Below, in pieces: positions 15,902-24,069 of a DNA stretch of 64,000 nucleotides. The notes beneath the pieces were generated by a model, which had not been told where the DNA came from, searched no databases, and was given only the letters and a program-made list of their open reading frames with translations. Origin of the DNA: Hydrogenophaga sp. (GTDB taxonomy: Bacteria; Pseudomonadota; Gammaproteobacteria; Burkholderiales; Burkholderiaceae_C); the NCBI RefSeq assembly GCF_030651625.1, contig NZ_JAUSCF010000024.1:186001-250000 (forward strand), given 5' to 3'. Made by a program: the position numbers and the translations under genes. Numbering within the stretch: position 1 is the first letter of the stretch; every line of letters starts with the position of its first letter.

Positions 15902-18445
15902 ATGAGGACAACCGCCAAATCGCTTCCCATTCGCTTCTGGACCCTGGGCTGGTCTTCGCTGGTGCGCGACTGGCGAGCGGGCGAATTGCGTTTGCTGGTG
16001 CTGGCCGTCACGCTGGCGGTGGCAGCGCTCACTGCGGTGGGATTTTTTGCCGACCGACTGCAAAACGGTCTGGCGCGCGATGCCCGTGCCCTGATTGGTG
16101 GCGATGTGGTGCTCAGCAGCGACAACGTGCCTTCGCCTGCGTTTCAGGAAAAAGCCCGTGAACTGGGCTTGCAGAGTGCGCAGACCATGGGTTTTCCCAC
16201 CATGGGCCGCGCGCCGGACGAGCAGGGCGGATCCGCCCGTCTGGTGGCGCTCAAAGCCGTGGGACAGGGGTACCCGCTGCGTGGCACCGTGCGCGTCGCG
16301 AGCTCTCCCGGCGCGGTCGACGAACCCACGAGCGAGATTCCGGCCCCTGGTACCGCCTGGGTGGACGCAGCCTTGCTGATTCAACTGAACCTGCAGGTGG
16401 GTCAACCGCTGCTGCTGGGTGATACCAGCTTCGAAATCGCCAAGGTGATCGTGGTCGAGCCCGATCGGGGTGCCGGCTTCATGAGTTTCGCTCCTCGCGT
16501 GATGATCAACGACGCCGACCTGGCCGCTACCGGTCTGGTGCAGCCGGCCAGCCGCCTCAACTACCGACTTGCCGTGGCTGGTGCTGATGCGCCGGTGGCC
16601 GAGTTCGCGCGTTGGGCAGACGCCGAGGTGAACAAACCCGGCGTTCGCGGCATCCGGCTGGAGTCGCTTGAAGGCGGCAGGCCTGAAATGCAGCAAACCC
16701 TGGAGCGGGCAGAGAAATTCCTCAATCTTGTGGCTCTGCTGGCGGCCTTGCTGTGTGCGGTGGCGGTGGCCATCGCGGCGCGCGGGTTCGCCCAGCGCCA
16801 CCTGGACGACTGTGCGATGCTGCGTGTACTGGGCCTTTCGCAAGGCACCATGGCGCGCGCCTACACGCTGGAGTTCGCGCTGGTAGGCCTCGGTGCCAGC
16901 GCAGCCGGCGTCGCGGTGGGCTACGCGGTGCACCATGTGTTCGTGGTGCTGCTGGCAGGTCTTGTGGAGGCTTCCTTGCCAGCGCCTGGTATCGTACCGG
17001 TGCTGCTGGGCCTGGGCATGGGGCTCACCTTGATGATGGCCTTTGGCCTGCCACCTGTCCTGCAGCTGGCCCAGGTGCCACCCCTGAGAGTGATCCGCCG
17101 CGACGTGGGCCAGCTCAAGCCCGCCACGCTGGGTGTGCTGGGGCTGGGCATCGCAGGCTTTGCCGCGCTGCTGCTGGCTGCCAGCCGCGACCTTCTGCTG
17201 GGAGCCATTGCCGTGGGTGGTTTCGCTGTGGCTGTATTGTTGTTTGCTGGCGTCAGCTACATTGCGGTTCGCTTGCTGCGCGCCAGCGTCAACGAGGCCA
17301 CCGCGCCACGTGCGCTCGTCATGGCCACACGGCAACTTTCTGCCCGCCCCGCTTACGCGGTCGTGCAGATCAGCGCGCTGTCCGTGGGACTGCTGGCGCT
17401 GGTGCTGCTGGTGCTGCTGCGCACCGATTTGATCGCCAGCTGGCGCAACGCCACCCCCCCCGATGCACCGAATCGCTTCGTGATCAACGTGCAGCCCGAG
17501 CAAGCCGACGCGTTCCAGAAAACCCTGCGCGAGGCCGGTGTGGAAGGCTACGACTGGTACCCGATGATCCGAGGCCGGCTGGTCACCATCAACGGACGCA
17601 CCGTGCGGCCCGAAGACTTTGCAGAAGACCGCGCCCAGCGCCTGGTGGACCGGGAGTTCAACCTTTCCAACACCGCCACGCTGCCGCCGCACAACCCGGT
17701 GGTGCAAGGCCGCTGGACCGACGACGAGGCCGATGCCCTGAGCGTGGAAGAGGGCCTGGCCGAGCAACTGGGTCTCAAACTTGGCGATCGCCTGGGCTTC
17801 GATATCGCCGGTCAGGTCACCGAGGGTCGCATCACCAGCCTGCGCAAGGTCGACTGGGGCTCCATGCGGGTAAATTTCTTCGTCGTGTTTCCGCAGGCCG
17901 TGGTGCCCGACGTGCCCGTGACCTACATCAGCGCCTTCCAGGCGCCGAAGGACAACGCCCAGTTCGACAACGCCCTGGTACGCGACTACCCCAACATCAC
18001 CAATGTGGACATGAGCCAGACCATTGCCCAGGTCCAGCGGGTGCTGGGGCAGGTCATCAGTGCCATCGAGTTTCTGTTTGCCTTCACCCTGGCGGCGGGT
18101 CTGGTGGTGCTGCTCTCGGCCATCACCGCGACCCGGGGAGAACGTGAACGCGAGTTCGCGATTCTTCGGGCGGTGGGTGCCAGTTCCGGCCTGCTGCGTC
18201 AGGTGCAACGCATTGAGTTGCTCGGCGTGGGGCTGCTCGCTGGTTTTCTGGCGTCCGTGGTGGCGGTTATCGTCGGGTGGGCGCTGGCGCGTTACGCGTT
18301 CCAGTTCGCGTGGACGGCTTCACCCCTGGTGCCCATTGCCGGCAGTCTTGCCGGCGCCGTGCTGGCCTTGATGGCGGGGTGGTGGGGCTTGCGCAGCGTG
18401 CTGCGCACACCGGTGGTGGAAACCTTGCGAAGGGCGACCGTATGA
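15902..18445 (+). CDS. YbbP/FtsX-family ABC transporter permease
   Basis: An 847-residue inner-membrane protein: an N-terminal helix (LLVLAVTLAVAALTAVGFF, about 34-52), a large periplasmic MacB-like domain, a block of helices in the middle (about 280-530), a second periplasmic domain and three C-terminal helices with an FtsX core (EREREFAILRAVGASSG near 745). It matches the YbbP family, usually the permease partner of a YbbA-type ATPase acting on outer-membrane or lipoprotein trafficking. No ATPase gene is adjacent here. The order permease, globin, retropepsin-like protease and Smr is plausible for comamonads, but a shared function is not known. Confidence 0.85.
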   Translation: MRTTAKSLPIRFWTLGWSSLVRDWRAGELRLLVLAVTLAVAALTAVGFFADRLQNGLARDARALIGGDVVLSSDNVPSPAFQEKARELGLQSAQTMGFPTMGRAPDEQGGSARLVALKAVGQGYPLRGTVRVASSPGAVDEPTSEIPAPGTAWVDAALLIQLNLQVGQPLLLGDTSFEIAKVIVVEPDRGAGFMSFAPRVMINDADLAATGLVQPASRLNYRLAVAGADAPVAEFARWADAEVNKPGVRGIRLESLEGGRPEMQQTLERAEKFLNLVALLAALLCAVAVAIAARGFAQRHLDDCAMLRVLGLSQGTMARAYTLEFALVGLGASAAGVAVGYAVHHVFVVLLAGLVEASLPAPGIVPVLLGLGMGLTLMMAFGLPPVLQLAQVPPLRVIRRDVGQLKPATLGVLGLGIAGFAALLLAASRDLLLGAIAVGGFAVAVLLFAGVSYIAVRLLRASVNEATAPRALVMATRQLSARPAYAVVQISALSVGLLALVLLVLLRTDLIASWRNATPPDAPNRFVINVQPEQADAFQKTLREAGVEGYDWYPMIRGRLVTINGRTVRPEDFAEDRAQRLVDREFNLSNTATLPPHNPVVQGRWTDDEADALSVEEGLAEQLGLKLGDRLGFDIAGQVTEGRITSLRKVDWGSMRVNFFVVFPQAVVPDVPVTYISAFQAPKDNAQFDNALVRDYPNITNVDMSQTIAQVQRVLGQVISAIEFLFAFTLAAGLVVLLSAITATRGEREREFAILRAVGASSGLLRQVQRIELLGVGLLAGFLASVVAVIVGWALARYAFQFAWTASPLVPIAGSLAGAVLALMAGWWGLRSVLRTPVVETLRRATV

Positions 18446-18449
18446 GATG

Positions 18450-18540
18450 TCCCCCCCCCCCGCGCCGCCTACGGCGTCACCCCCCAGGGGGCGACACCAG
18501 CGATCCGGCGGAGCCGGCCTCGCGGCGTCTCTGGATGGGA
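18450..18540 (+). repeat. Intergenic hairpin repeat after the YbbP-like gene
   Basis: Begins five bases after the stop with a C run, then CGCCG-CCTA-CGGCG, CCCCC/GGGGG arms and the core CCGGCGGAGCCGG, ending CTCTGGATGGGA. Confidence 0.8.
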
Positions 18541-18567
18541 CCTTTCACTCGCAGATGTTTTCTTCTT

Positions 18568-18996
18568 ATGAAACCTGAAGATTCTCTGGATCCCGCTTTG
18601 TCGGCCGCTCCCCCCACCCCCTTCGAATGGATGGGCGGGGAAGATCGCGTGCGTGCGCTGGTTGACCGTTTCTACGACCTGATGGACATTGAGCCGCGCT
18701 ACCGTGAACTGCGCGTGGCCCATGGCAGCACACTGGACGATGCGCGGCAGAAGCTGTTCTGGTTTCTCTGCGGCTGGCTGGGTGGTCCGCAACACTACAC
18801 GGAGCGCTTTGGCCACCCGCGCCTGCGCATGCGCCACATGCCGTTTGCCATCGGCGTCACAGAGCGCGACCAATGGCTGGCCTGCATGGACCAGGCCATG
18901 GGAGAAACCGGCGTCGACCCGGCGTTGCGCGAACGCCTCAGGACCAGCTTTTTCCAGACCGCCGACTGGATGCGCAACACGCCTGGAAGCCCCTGA
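18568..18996 (+). CDS. Group II truncated haemoglobin
   Basis: A 142-residue 2-on-2 globin that binds haem and O2 or NO. It shows PFEWMGGEDRVRALVDRFYDLM (helix A/B start), WFLCGWLGGPQHYTERFGHPRLRMRHMPF (about residues 70-98) with the proximal-His region HPRLRMRH, and DQWLACMDQAM with the conserved Trp of helix G. Role in O2/NO handling is known for the family but not specific here. The start at 18568 puts the family opening about 20 residues in; the protease gene begins immediately after the stop with no gap. Confidence 0.92.
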   Translation: MKPEDSLDPALSAAPPTPFEWMGGEDRVRALVDRFYDLMDIEPRYRELRVAHGSTLDDARQKLFWFLCGWLGGPQHYTERFGHPRLRMRHMPFAIGVTERDQWLACMDQAMGETGVDPALRERLRTSFFQTADWMRNTPGSP

Positions 18997-19524
18997 ATGT
19001 CAACGCCCGAGCATGACAACAGCGTGGCGCGCACCACCCGCCGCGGTTCGTTCGCCATTCTGGTGTTCTGGGGGGTCATGCTGGGTGTGCTCTACCTGGG
19101 TTTCTCCTATGTGGAGCAACGCCAGCAGGCCGCCTACGTGGCCCATGCGGGCGATCAGGGTGAGCTGTTCATACCGCGTGGGCGTGACGGGCACTTCCGG
19201 GTGACTGGCGAAGTCAATGGGCTGGCCGTGGTGTTTCTGGTGGACACGGGGGCCAGCAGCGTCGCGATCAGCGAAGCCCTGGCGCAAAAAGCCGGCCTGA
19301 CGGGTGGCCAGGCCATCACGCTCCAGACAGCGAATGGCGCTTTGCCCGGGCGCATGCTGCGCAACGTGCCGGTGCGGGCAGGTCACCTGGGCCCCGCGCC
19401 GGCGGTGGTGGCGGTGGGCCTGGTGGGGCTGGACGAAGACAAGGCCCTGCTGGGGCAGAGCTTTCTCTCTCGCTTCGACATCCAGATCGTGCAGCACGAG
19501 ATGCGGCTGACCCCGAGGCTGTAG
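18997..19524 (+). CDS. Retropepsin-like aspartic protease, membrane anchored
   Basis: A 175-residue protein with one transmembrane helix (FAILVFWGVMLGVLYLGFSY, about 19-38) followed by a single retropepsin domain with FLVDTGASSVAIS, the DTGA catalytic motif, and the closing LLGQSFLSRFDI. It fits the TIGR02281 clan AA family. Such proteins carry one catalytic Asp and must dimerise. Substrate unknown. It abuts the globin gene (stop and start adjacent) and was probably translated with it. Confidence 0.88.
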   Translation: MSTPEHDNSVARTTRRGSFAILVFWGVMLGVLYLGFSYVEQRQQAAYVAHAGDQGELFIPRGRDGHFRVTGEVNGLAVVFLVDTGASSVAISEALAQKAGLTGGQAITLQTANGALPGRMLRNVPVRAGHLGPAPAVVAVGLVGLDEDKALLGQSFLSRFDIQIVQHEMRLTPRL

Positions 19525-19609
19525 AAGCACTCCCCGCGCCGCCTTCGGCGTCGCCCCTGAAAGGGGTGTGACACCAGTTGCCTGTCAAAGCCCATTCCGC
19601 AGTGCTTCT
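19525..19609 (+). repeat. Intergenic hairpin repeat after the protease gene
   Basis: Contains CGCCGCCTTCGGCG, CCCCT/AGGGG and a degenerate core, enclosed by AAGCACT/AGTGCTT arms. It sits between convergent genes (protease and smr). Confidence 0.7.
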
Positions 19610-19656
19610 GAATGTGCTCGCTTCAGGTGTTGTTGCCATGTTTCCTTGTTAAGGCA

Positions 19657-20286
19657 TCACTTCAACAGCACCACCAGCGCGCCAGCACCACCGTCTGCAG
19701 GCCGTGCCTGCACAAAGGCCATCACTTCCTTTTTTTGCACCAGCCAGCGCAGCACCCGGCCCTTCAGCACCGGGGTGCGGCCTGGAGATCCCAGGCCCTT
19801 GCCGTGTACCACGCGCACACAGCGCAGACCGTTCTGATGGCAATCCCGAACGAACCGGCCCAGCGCTTCCCGCGCTTCATCCGTGCGCAAGCCGTGAAGG
19901 TCAATCTGTCGCTGGATGCTCCAGTGCCCTTCGCGAAGCTTGCGCGCCACGTCGGGCCCCAGGCCAGGGCGGCGGTAGCTCAGCGCTTCGTCGGTGTGCA
20001 GCAGGGTTTCCACGTCGAACTCGTCGGAGAGGGCCTCACGCATCACGGACGCTTCGTCCAGCTGGCGCTGGCGCGGCAAAGGGTCCACTGGTCTGGGCGG
20101 GTGATGCACGCGCCGCGCAGTGACCAGCGGCTGCACAGGGCCCACCGCGAGTTCGAACAAGCGCTTCTCCCGGTCCAGCCTCACCTGCCGCAGGCGCTCC
20201 GCCTCTTGTGCAGCCGCCTCGGCGGCAGCCCGCTGGGCGATCACCTTGTGCAGCGTCTTGAGATCGGCAAGTGAGCGCAGTTTCAT
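19657..20286 (-). CDS. Smr/MutS2-type domain protein
   Basis: A 209-residue protein with a charged helical N-terminal half (coiled-coil-like VIAQRAAAEAAAQEAERLRQ) and a C-terminal Smr domain: IDLHGLRTDEAREAL (about residues 128-142) and the RVVHGKGLGSPGRTPVLK loop typical of Smr nicking or RNA-cleaving domains, ending in the hydrophobic strand GALVVLLK. Smr proteins act on branched DNA or stalled ribosomes; which applies here is unclear. The start at 20286 is chosen because the reading before it is Arg/Pro-rich repeat-derived sequence; no clear ribosome site is seen. It lies downstream of where radC originally ended. Confidence 0.87.
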   Translation of the reverse strand: MKLRSLADLKTLHKVIAQRAAAEAAAQEAERLRQVRLDREKRLFELAVGPVQPLVTARRVHHPPRPVDPLPRQRQLDEASVMREALSDEFDVETLLHTDEALSYRRPGLGPDVARKLREGHWSIQRQIDLHGLRTDEAREALGRFVRDCHQNGLRCVRVVHGKGLGSPGRTPVLKGRVLRWLVQKKEVMAFVQARPADGGAGALVVLLK

Positions 20287-20312
20287 GGTGAACCATTCTC
20301 GCGCAGGAGGAG

Positions 20313-20597
20313 TGACCCGCCTGATGGAGCCGGCTTTGCAGGGCCGAGGCGGGGTCCCCTCGGGCGAAGCGGCAAAGTGCTGCTGGGGGGCTTCCTCGTC
20401 GGAGCGCGTGCCCCATGCAGGGCACCCGTGGAACTGGCTTTGCCAGGCCACGTGGTGCGTCCCCCCTTTGGATGTAGCCGCAAAGCGGCGCAGGAGGCTA
20501 CCGCATCCGGAGCGCGTGATCTATCCAGCGCACACCGAAGGTCCGCCTTGCCGGGCCAAAAGTGTGGTCCCCCTGGGGGGAAGTCGCGCAGCGGGGG
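20313..20597 (-). repeat. Three tandem intergenic hairpin repeats in radC sense
   Basis: Read on the minus strand, three copies follow one another: about 20597-20507, 20495-20400 and 20390-20320. The middle one has CCTGGCAAAGCCAGT as its core, where the family has CCGGCAAAGCCGG, so both sides of the inner stem changed together. The third is degenerate. They begin right after the stranded native radC stop codon, which is where other copies sit relative to their upstream genes. No gene is seen in this stretch. Confidence 0.75.
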
Positions 20598-20621
20598 TCA
20601 AACCATGCCCATCTCGGCCAT
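20598..20621 (-). pseudogene. radC: Stranded native 3' end of radC
   Basis: On the minus strand these 24 bases read ATG GCC GAG ATG GGC ATG GTT TGA (M A E M G M V stop), a typical RadC ending. The rest of radC lies beyond the RIT element at 24080-24772. The element therefore entered radC at the ATGGC of this last block. Confidence 0.8.
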
Positions 20622-20648
20622 GTATGTTGCGCTCCACATACATGGCCG
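20615..20648. repeat. Stem-loop at the left RIT junction
   Basis: Perfect 13-base arms CGGCCATGTATGT (20615-20627) and ACATACATGGCCG (20636-20648) around an 8-base loop. The outer seven bases of the left arm are native radC sequence and those of the right arm belong to the terminal repeat. Confidence 0.8.
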
Positions 20649-20675
20649 AATGTGGACTTATTTGATATGTGGAGT
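20641..20675 (+). repeat. Left terminal inverted repeat of the RIT element
   Basis: 35 bases that match 24070-24104 in inverse with one mismatch. It contains GAATGTGGACTTATTTGA and then the 9-mer TATGTGGAG (20666-20674). Confidence 0.88.
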
Positions 20676-20783
20676 GCGGGAGCCCTCGCGGCTTCCGTTT
20701 TGGCTTCGAAGCCACTGAACTTCACATATTGCGCAAGCCACGCGTAACGTTCGTTGCCCATCCACTACGTACGGAGGGGCAAC

Positions 20784-22016
20784 ATGTCCACCGAACTTCC
20801 CAGCAACACGCGTGCGCTTCTTGCTCGATCAGTCAATGGACCAGAGTTGATAGCGTTTTCGGCATGGCTTGGCAGCGAACGCTACACGCCGTTCGTGATC
20901 CAGCGCCATCTGCTTCGGCTTGAACAAGTCCTGCCGCGCTTGCCAGGACCCACGTGTAAAGCAGATGAATTGCACGCGGCATTCAATGCCGTTGGCCGCG
21001 GGGTGCCGAGCCGACCGCCTGCGTTCCGTGGGACCGAACGTGTCTACGCCCGGTTCTTGCTCGCACACGGGCGTCTGCTCAAGAACGAACAAGAGGGTCG
21101 CTACGCCACGCTGTGTAGCGACTACCAGCGGGAGCTGCTGGAACTACGGGGGCTGTCTCGTTCGGCGCGCGGGCAGCACGCCGGGACGGTGGCTGACTTG
21201 CTGGCTCGCGGTGTCGGACCAGACCAGGACCTGAACACGTTGACGCTGGTTGATATCGAACGGTACGTCGCTTTGCGCAGTCGCGAGGTGTCGCGTCACT
21301 CGCTGCAGCATGTGGTCGCGCATCTGCGCAGCTTCCTGCGGTTCTGCCACGATCACGGTGAGATCGGCCGACCGCTTGACGCCATCGAGACTCCCCGAAC
21401 CTACCGCGGCGAGTTGCCGCCGAAGGCGCTCGATTGGTCGGTGGTCCAGGTGCTGCTTCGATCCATTGATCTCGCCAGCAAGGCTGGCCGACGCGATCAC
21501 TGCATCCTGCACTTGATGGTCCACTACGGACTGCGACCGTCAGAAGTTGTGGCGCTGCGCCTTGACTCCATCAACTGGGAGACGGGCGTGCTGCATGTGG
21601 TGCAGCGCAAGACCCGTTGCGACCTGTTCCTTCCGCTGGCAAAGCAGACGCTGCGCATCTTGCACAGTTACCTTGCACACGAACGTCTCTCTCAAGGTCC
21701 GACACATCCAGAGCTGTTCTTGCGGGCGAGATGCCCGAGTGGTCCCATCGAGAACTATGCCGTCGGTGACCTCTTCAGGAAGCGCGTGCGGTTGGCCAAG
21801 CTGGAACTGCCTGGGCAGAACGTCTACCGGCTGCGTCACACGTTCGCCATGCGGCTGCTCACTCAGGGCGTGGGAGTCAAGGCCATCGGCGACGTTCTCG
21901 GACACCACAGCCTGGAGAGCACCTGCGCCTACCTGCGGCTGGATACGGACATGCTGCGCGGCGTGGCCATCGAGATCCCTGAGATCGGTCATTCCCGGGG
22001 AGAGCGCCATGCATGA
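20784..22016 (+). CDS. ritA: RIT tyrosine recombinase A
   Basis: A 410-residue integrase-type recombinase, the first of three. An N-terminal core-binding region (about 90-210, SRHSLQHVVAHLRSFLRFCHD) precedes the catalytic domain with the first Arg in VHYGLRPSEVVALRL, Lys in QRKTRCD, box II YRLRHTFAM and LGHHSLESTCAYLRL with the Tyr nucleophile. The residue three before the box II Arg is Tyr (usually His). The start at 20784 is chosen for the GGAGGGG ribosome site; a reading from 20754 lacks one. The stop overlaps the next start by eight bases. Confidence 0.9.
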   Translation: MSTELPSNTRALLARSVNGPELIAFSAWLGSERYTPFVIQRHLLRLEQVLPRLPGPTCKADELHAAFNAVGRGVPSRPPAFRGTERVYARFLLAHGRLLKNEQEGRYATLCSDYQRELLELRGLSRSARGQHAGTVADLLARGVGPDQDLNTLTLVDIERYVALRSREVSRHSLQHVVAHLRSFLRFCHDHGEIGRPLDAIETPRTYRGELPPKALDWSVVQVLLRSIDLASKAGRRDHCILHLMVHYGLRPSEVVALRLDSINWETGVLHVVQRKTRCDLFLPLAKQTLRILHSYLAHERLSQGPTHPELFLRARCPSGPIENYAVGDLFRKRVRLAKLELPGQNVYRLRHTFAMRLLTQGVGVKAIGDVLGHHSLESTCAYLRLDTDMLRGVAIEIPEIGHSRGERHA

Positions 22017-22980
22017 CGCTCTTGGCATGGACGCTTGGGACGCCGCCGTCACGGCCTATCTGACCAGCCGCCACGCGATCGGCCGGGAATACCGTAAGGA
22101 AGAAGTGATCCTGTGCCAGGTGCGCGGGTTCTTGGTTCAGGCGGGAGCCACCGATCTTGACCTCGCGCTCTTCGAGCGCTGGCGCGCGCAGTTCCAGCAT
22201 CTCAGTTCGAGCACACGCGTCGTGCGCGAGCACACCGTATACAAGTTCTACCGGTACCGACGGCGCAGCGATCCCGATTGCTTCCTGCCCGACTGGGATT
22301 CGCTCACCCGTCAGAAGCCACACGCGCTGCCAATCATCATCGAACCGGGGCAAGTGGCTCAGTTGCTCGCTTTCGTGTCGCAACTGCCACCGAGGAGTCA
22401 ATACTTCGCGCGAGCGCACGTCATGCGTTTGGTCGTCGTGCTGCTGTACACGGCTGGGCTAAGGCGCGGCGAGGTCGTCCGCCTGACGCTGGGCGATGTC
22501 GATGAGCGCGCCGGAGTGCTTCGCATCCGAGAGTCGAAGTTCCACAAGTCCCGTTGGGTTCCCCTGTCGATCAGTGCGCATGCCGAACTGCAGCGCTATC
22601 TGGCCGTACGGCGTCAGGCTCGTCTGGACGAGCGTCCTGGAGCCCCGTTGTTGTGTACTCTCGCATTGCGCGCCTACACCGCCGCGGGTCTGTACAGCAC
22701 CTTCAAAGCCCTGCTGCGTCGCGCAGGCATCCATGACAGCGCCGGCAAAGTCCCGCGCTTGCAAGACTTCCGCCACAGCTTCGCCGTGGCGGCGCTTCTA
22801 CGGTGGTACGAAGCCGATGCCGACGTGCAGTCCAACTTGCCCAAGCTTGCGCTGTACATGGGGCACGTGAATATTGTCTCTACCGCCTACTACCTGCGCT
22901 GGATGCCGGCCGTGGTGTCCCACGCGTCGGCTCGCTTCGAACGATCGTGTGCCGGCATGATCGAAGGCGGTGTCGAATGA
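22009..22980 (+). CDS. ritB: RIT tyrosine recombinase B
   Basis: A 323-residue recombinase. The N-terminal SAM-like core-binding part (about 10-85) is followed by catalytic motifs LLYTAGLRRGEVVRL (Arg), ESKFHKSRWVPL (Lys), RLQDFRHSFAVAAL (Arg-His, with Gln where the first His usually stands) and ALYMGHVNIVSTAYYLRW with the Tyr nucleophile. It overlaps ritA by eight bases and ritC by four (ATGA), so the three are translationally coupled. In RIT elements the three proteins are thought to act together, though the division of labour is not established. Confidence 0.9.
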   Translation: MHDALGMDAWDAAVTAYLTSRHAIGREYRKEEVILCQVRGFLVQAGATDLDLALFERWRAQFQHLSSSTRVVREHTVYKFYRYRRRSDPDCFLPDWDSLTRQKPHALPIIIEPGQVAQLLAFVSQLPPRSQYFARAHVMRLVVVLLYTAGLRRGEVVRLTLGDVDERAGVLRIRESKFHKSRWVPLSISAHAELQRYLAVRRQARLDERPGAPLLCTLALRAYTAAGLYSTFKALLRRAGIHDSAGKVPRLQDFRHSFAVAALLRWYEADADVQSNLPKLALYMGHVNIVSTAYYLRWMPAVVSHASARFERSCAGMIEGGVE

Positions 22981-24008
22981 AAGCGTCCACACCAACCGAT
23001 CTTGGGCGTGAGCTGGTGCGCTTCTTCGAAGAGTTCCTGCCTGGCCAGCGAGGCCTGAGCCCTAACACCGTGCGCAGTCACCGTGACGCCATGCTGTTGT
23101 TGTTGCAGTTCGCATCAGCCGACGCCAAGCGCCCGATCGAACGGCTGCAGGTGTCCGACTTCACGACCGAACGGGTAGCCGCTTTCCTGAATCACCTGGA
23201 GGTCGATCGCGGCAACAGCATCGCGACACGCAACGCCAGGCTCGGGGCCATTCATGTGTTCGCCCGCTTCCTGGCCTCACGCAGGCCGGAGGCATTGGGT
23301 ACCCTGCAGCGCGTGATCGCCCTGCCGTACAAGCGCGGTGCGCGCGAGGTGCCGGTCGAGTATCTGGAGCGCATCGAGATCGATGCGGTGTTGAAGAGCA
23401 TCGACCGTAGCAGCGCTTTGGGGCGGCGCGACTATGTCCTGTTCGCGTTGATGTTCAACACTGGGGCACGGGTGCAGGAGGCGCTGGACTTGCGGCGGCG
23501 AGACGTGCGTCTGGATTCGCCACCTCAGATTCGCCTGACCGGCAAGGGCAACAAGGTGCGGCTGTGCCCGATCTGGCCCGTGACGGTCAAACTGCTGCGG
23601 GCCTTTATTGACGAACTGCCGGTACCAGAGGGTGATCCTGCTGACGCACTGCTGTTCACCAACGCCCGAGGCAGGCCGCTCACGCGGTTCGGCGTTCGCT
23701 ACCTGCTGCGCCGCTACGTTGCTGCTGCGTCACAAGAAGTTCCGAGCATGCGGGACAAGAGCATCCACCCGCACTCGCTGCGGCACAGCACGGCGATCGC
23801 ACTGCTCAAGGCCGGCGTGGACTTCGCCACGATCAGCCAGTGGCTGGGACATGCCGGCTTGAACACAACGATGCGCTACGCCCGCGCCGACATCGACCTC
23901 AAGCGCCAAGCCATTTCACAAGTGTTCCCGGATGCACTGACCCCGCCACGCGGGGGGCGGTTCCAGCCCGATGGAAGCGATCTGGTTGGCTGGCTGCGCC
24001 GGATGTGA
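22977..24008 (+). CDS. ritC: RIT tyrosine recombinase C
   Basis: A 343-residue recombinase closest of the three to XerC/D. It has a full core-binding domain (FFEEFLPGQRGLSPNTVRSH at about 15-34) and a complete catalytic set: FNTGARVQEALDL (Arg), GKGNKVRLCP (Lys), HPHSLRHSTAIALL (His-x-x-Arg-His) and WLGHAGLNTTMRYA (His and Tyr nucleophile). It is the only one of the three with the canonical box II His. Its ATG overlaps the ritB TGA. A strong hairpin follows 28 bases after its stop. Confidence 0.92.
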   Translation: MKASTPTDLGRELVRFFEEFLPGQRGLSPNTVRSHRDAMLLLLQFASADAKRPIERLQVSDFTTERVAAFLNHLEVDRGNSIATRNARLGAIHVFARFLASRRPEALGTLQRVIALPYKRGAREVPVEYLERIEIDAVLKSIDRSSALGRRDYVLFALMFNTGARVQEALDLRRRDVRLDSPPQIRLTGKGNKVRLCPIWPVTVKLLRAFIDELPVPEGDPADALLFTNARGRPLTRFGVRYLLRRYVAAASQEVPSMRDKSIHPHSLRHSTAIALLKAGVDFATISQWLGHAGLNTTMRYARADIDLKRQAISQVFPDALTPPRGGRFQPDGSDLVGWLRRM

Positions 24009-24035
24009 GACCGATATGTGGAGCCAGCCAGTTCT

Positions 24036-24067
24036 GCGGTGCGCCTTCACCCATGAGGGCGCACCGC
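24036..24067 (+). terminator. Strong hairpin between ritC and the right RIT end
   Basis: Perfect 10-base arms GCGGTGCGCC (24036-24045) and GGCGCACCGC (24058-24067) with a 12-base loop. No T run follows, so it may be a terminator-like stem or part of the recombination site; it lies between inverted 9-mers TATGTGGAG (24015-24023) and CTCCACATA (24071-24079). Confidence 0.5.
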
Positions 24068-24069
24068 CA

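Noticed and set aside
15818..18208. 796-residue minus-strand frame opposite the YbbP-like gene
   Set aside because: Antisense shadow in GC-rich DNA; very rich in His, Gln and Gly with no domain, whereas the plus-strand frame has clear membrane helices and an FtsX core.
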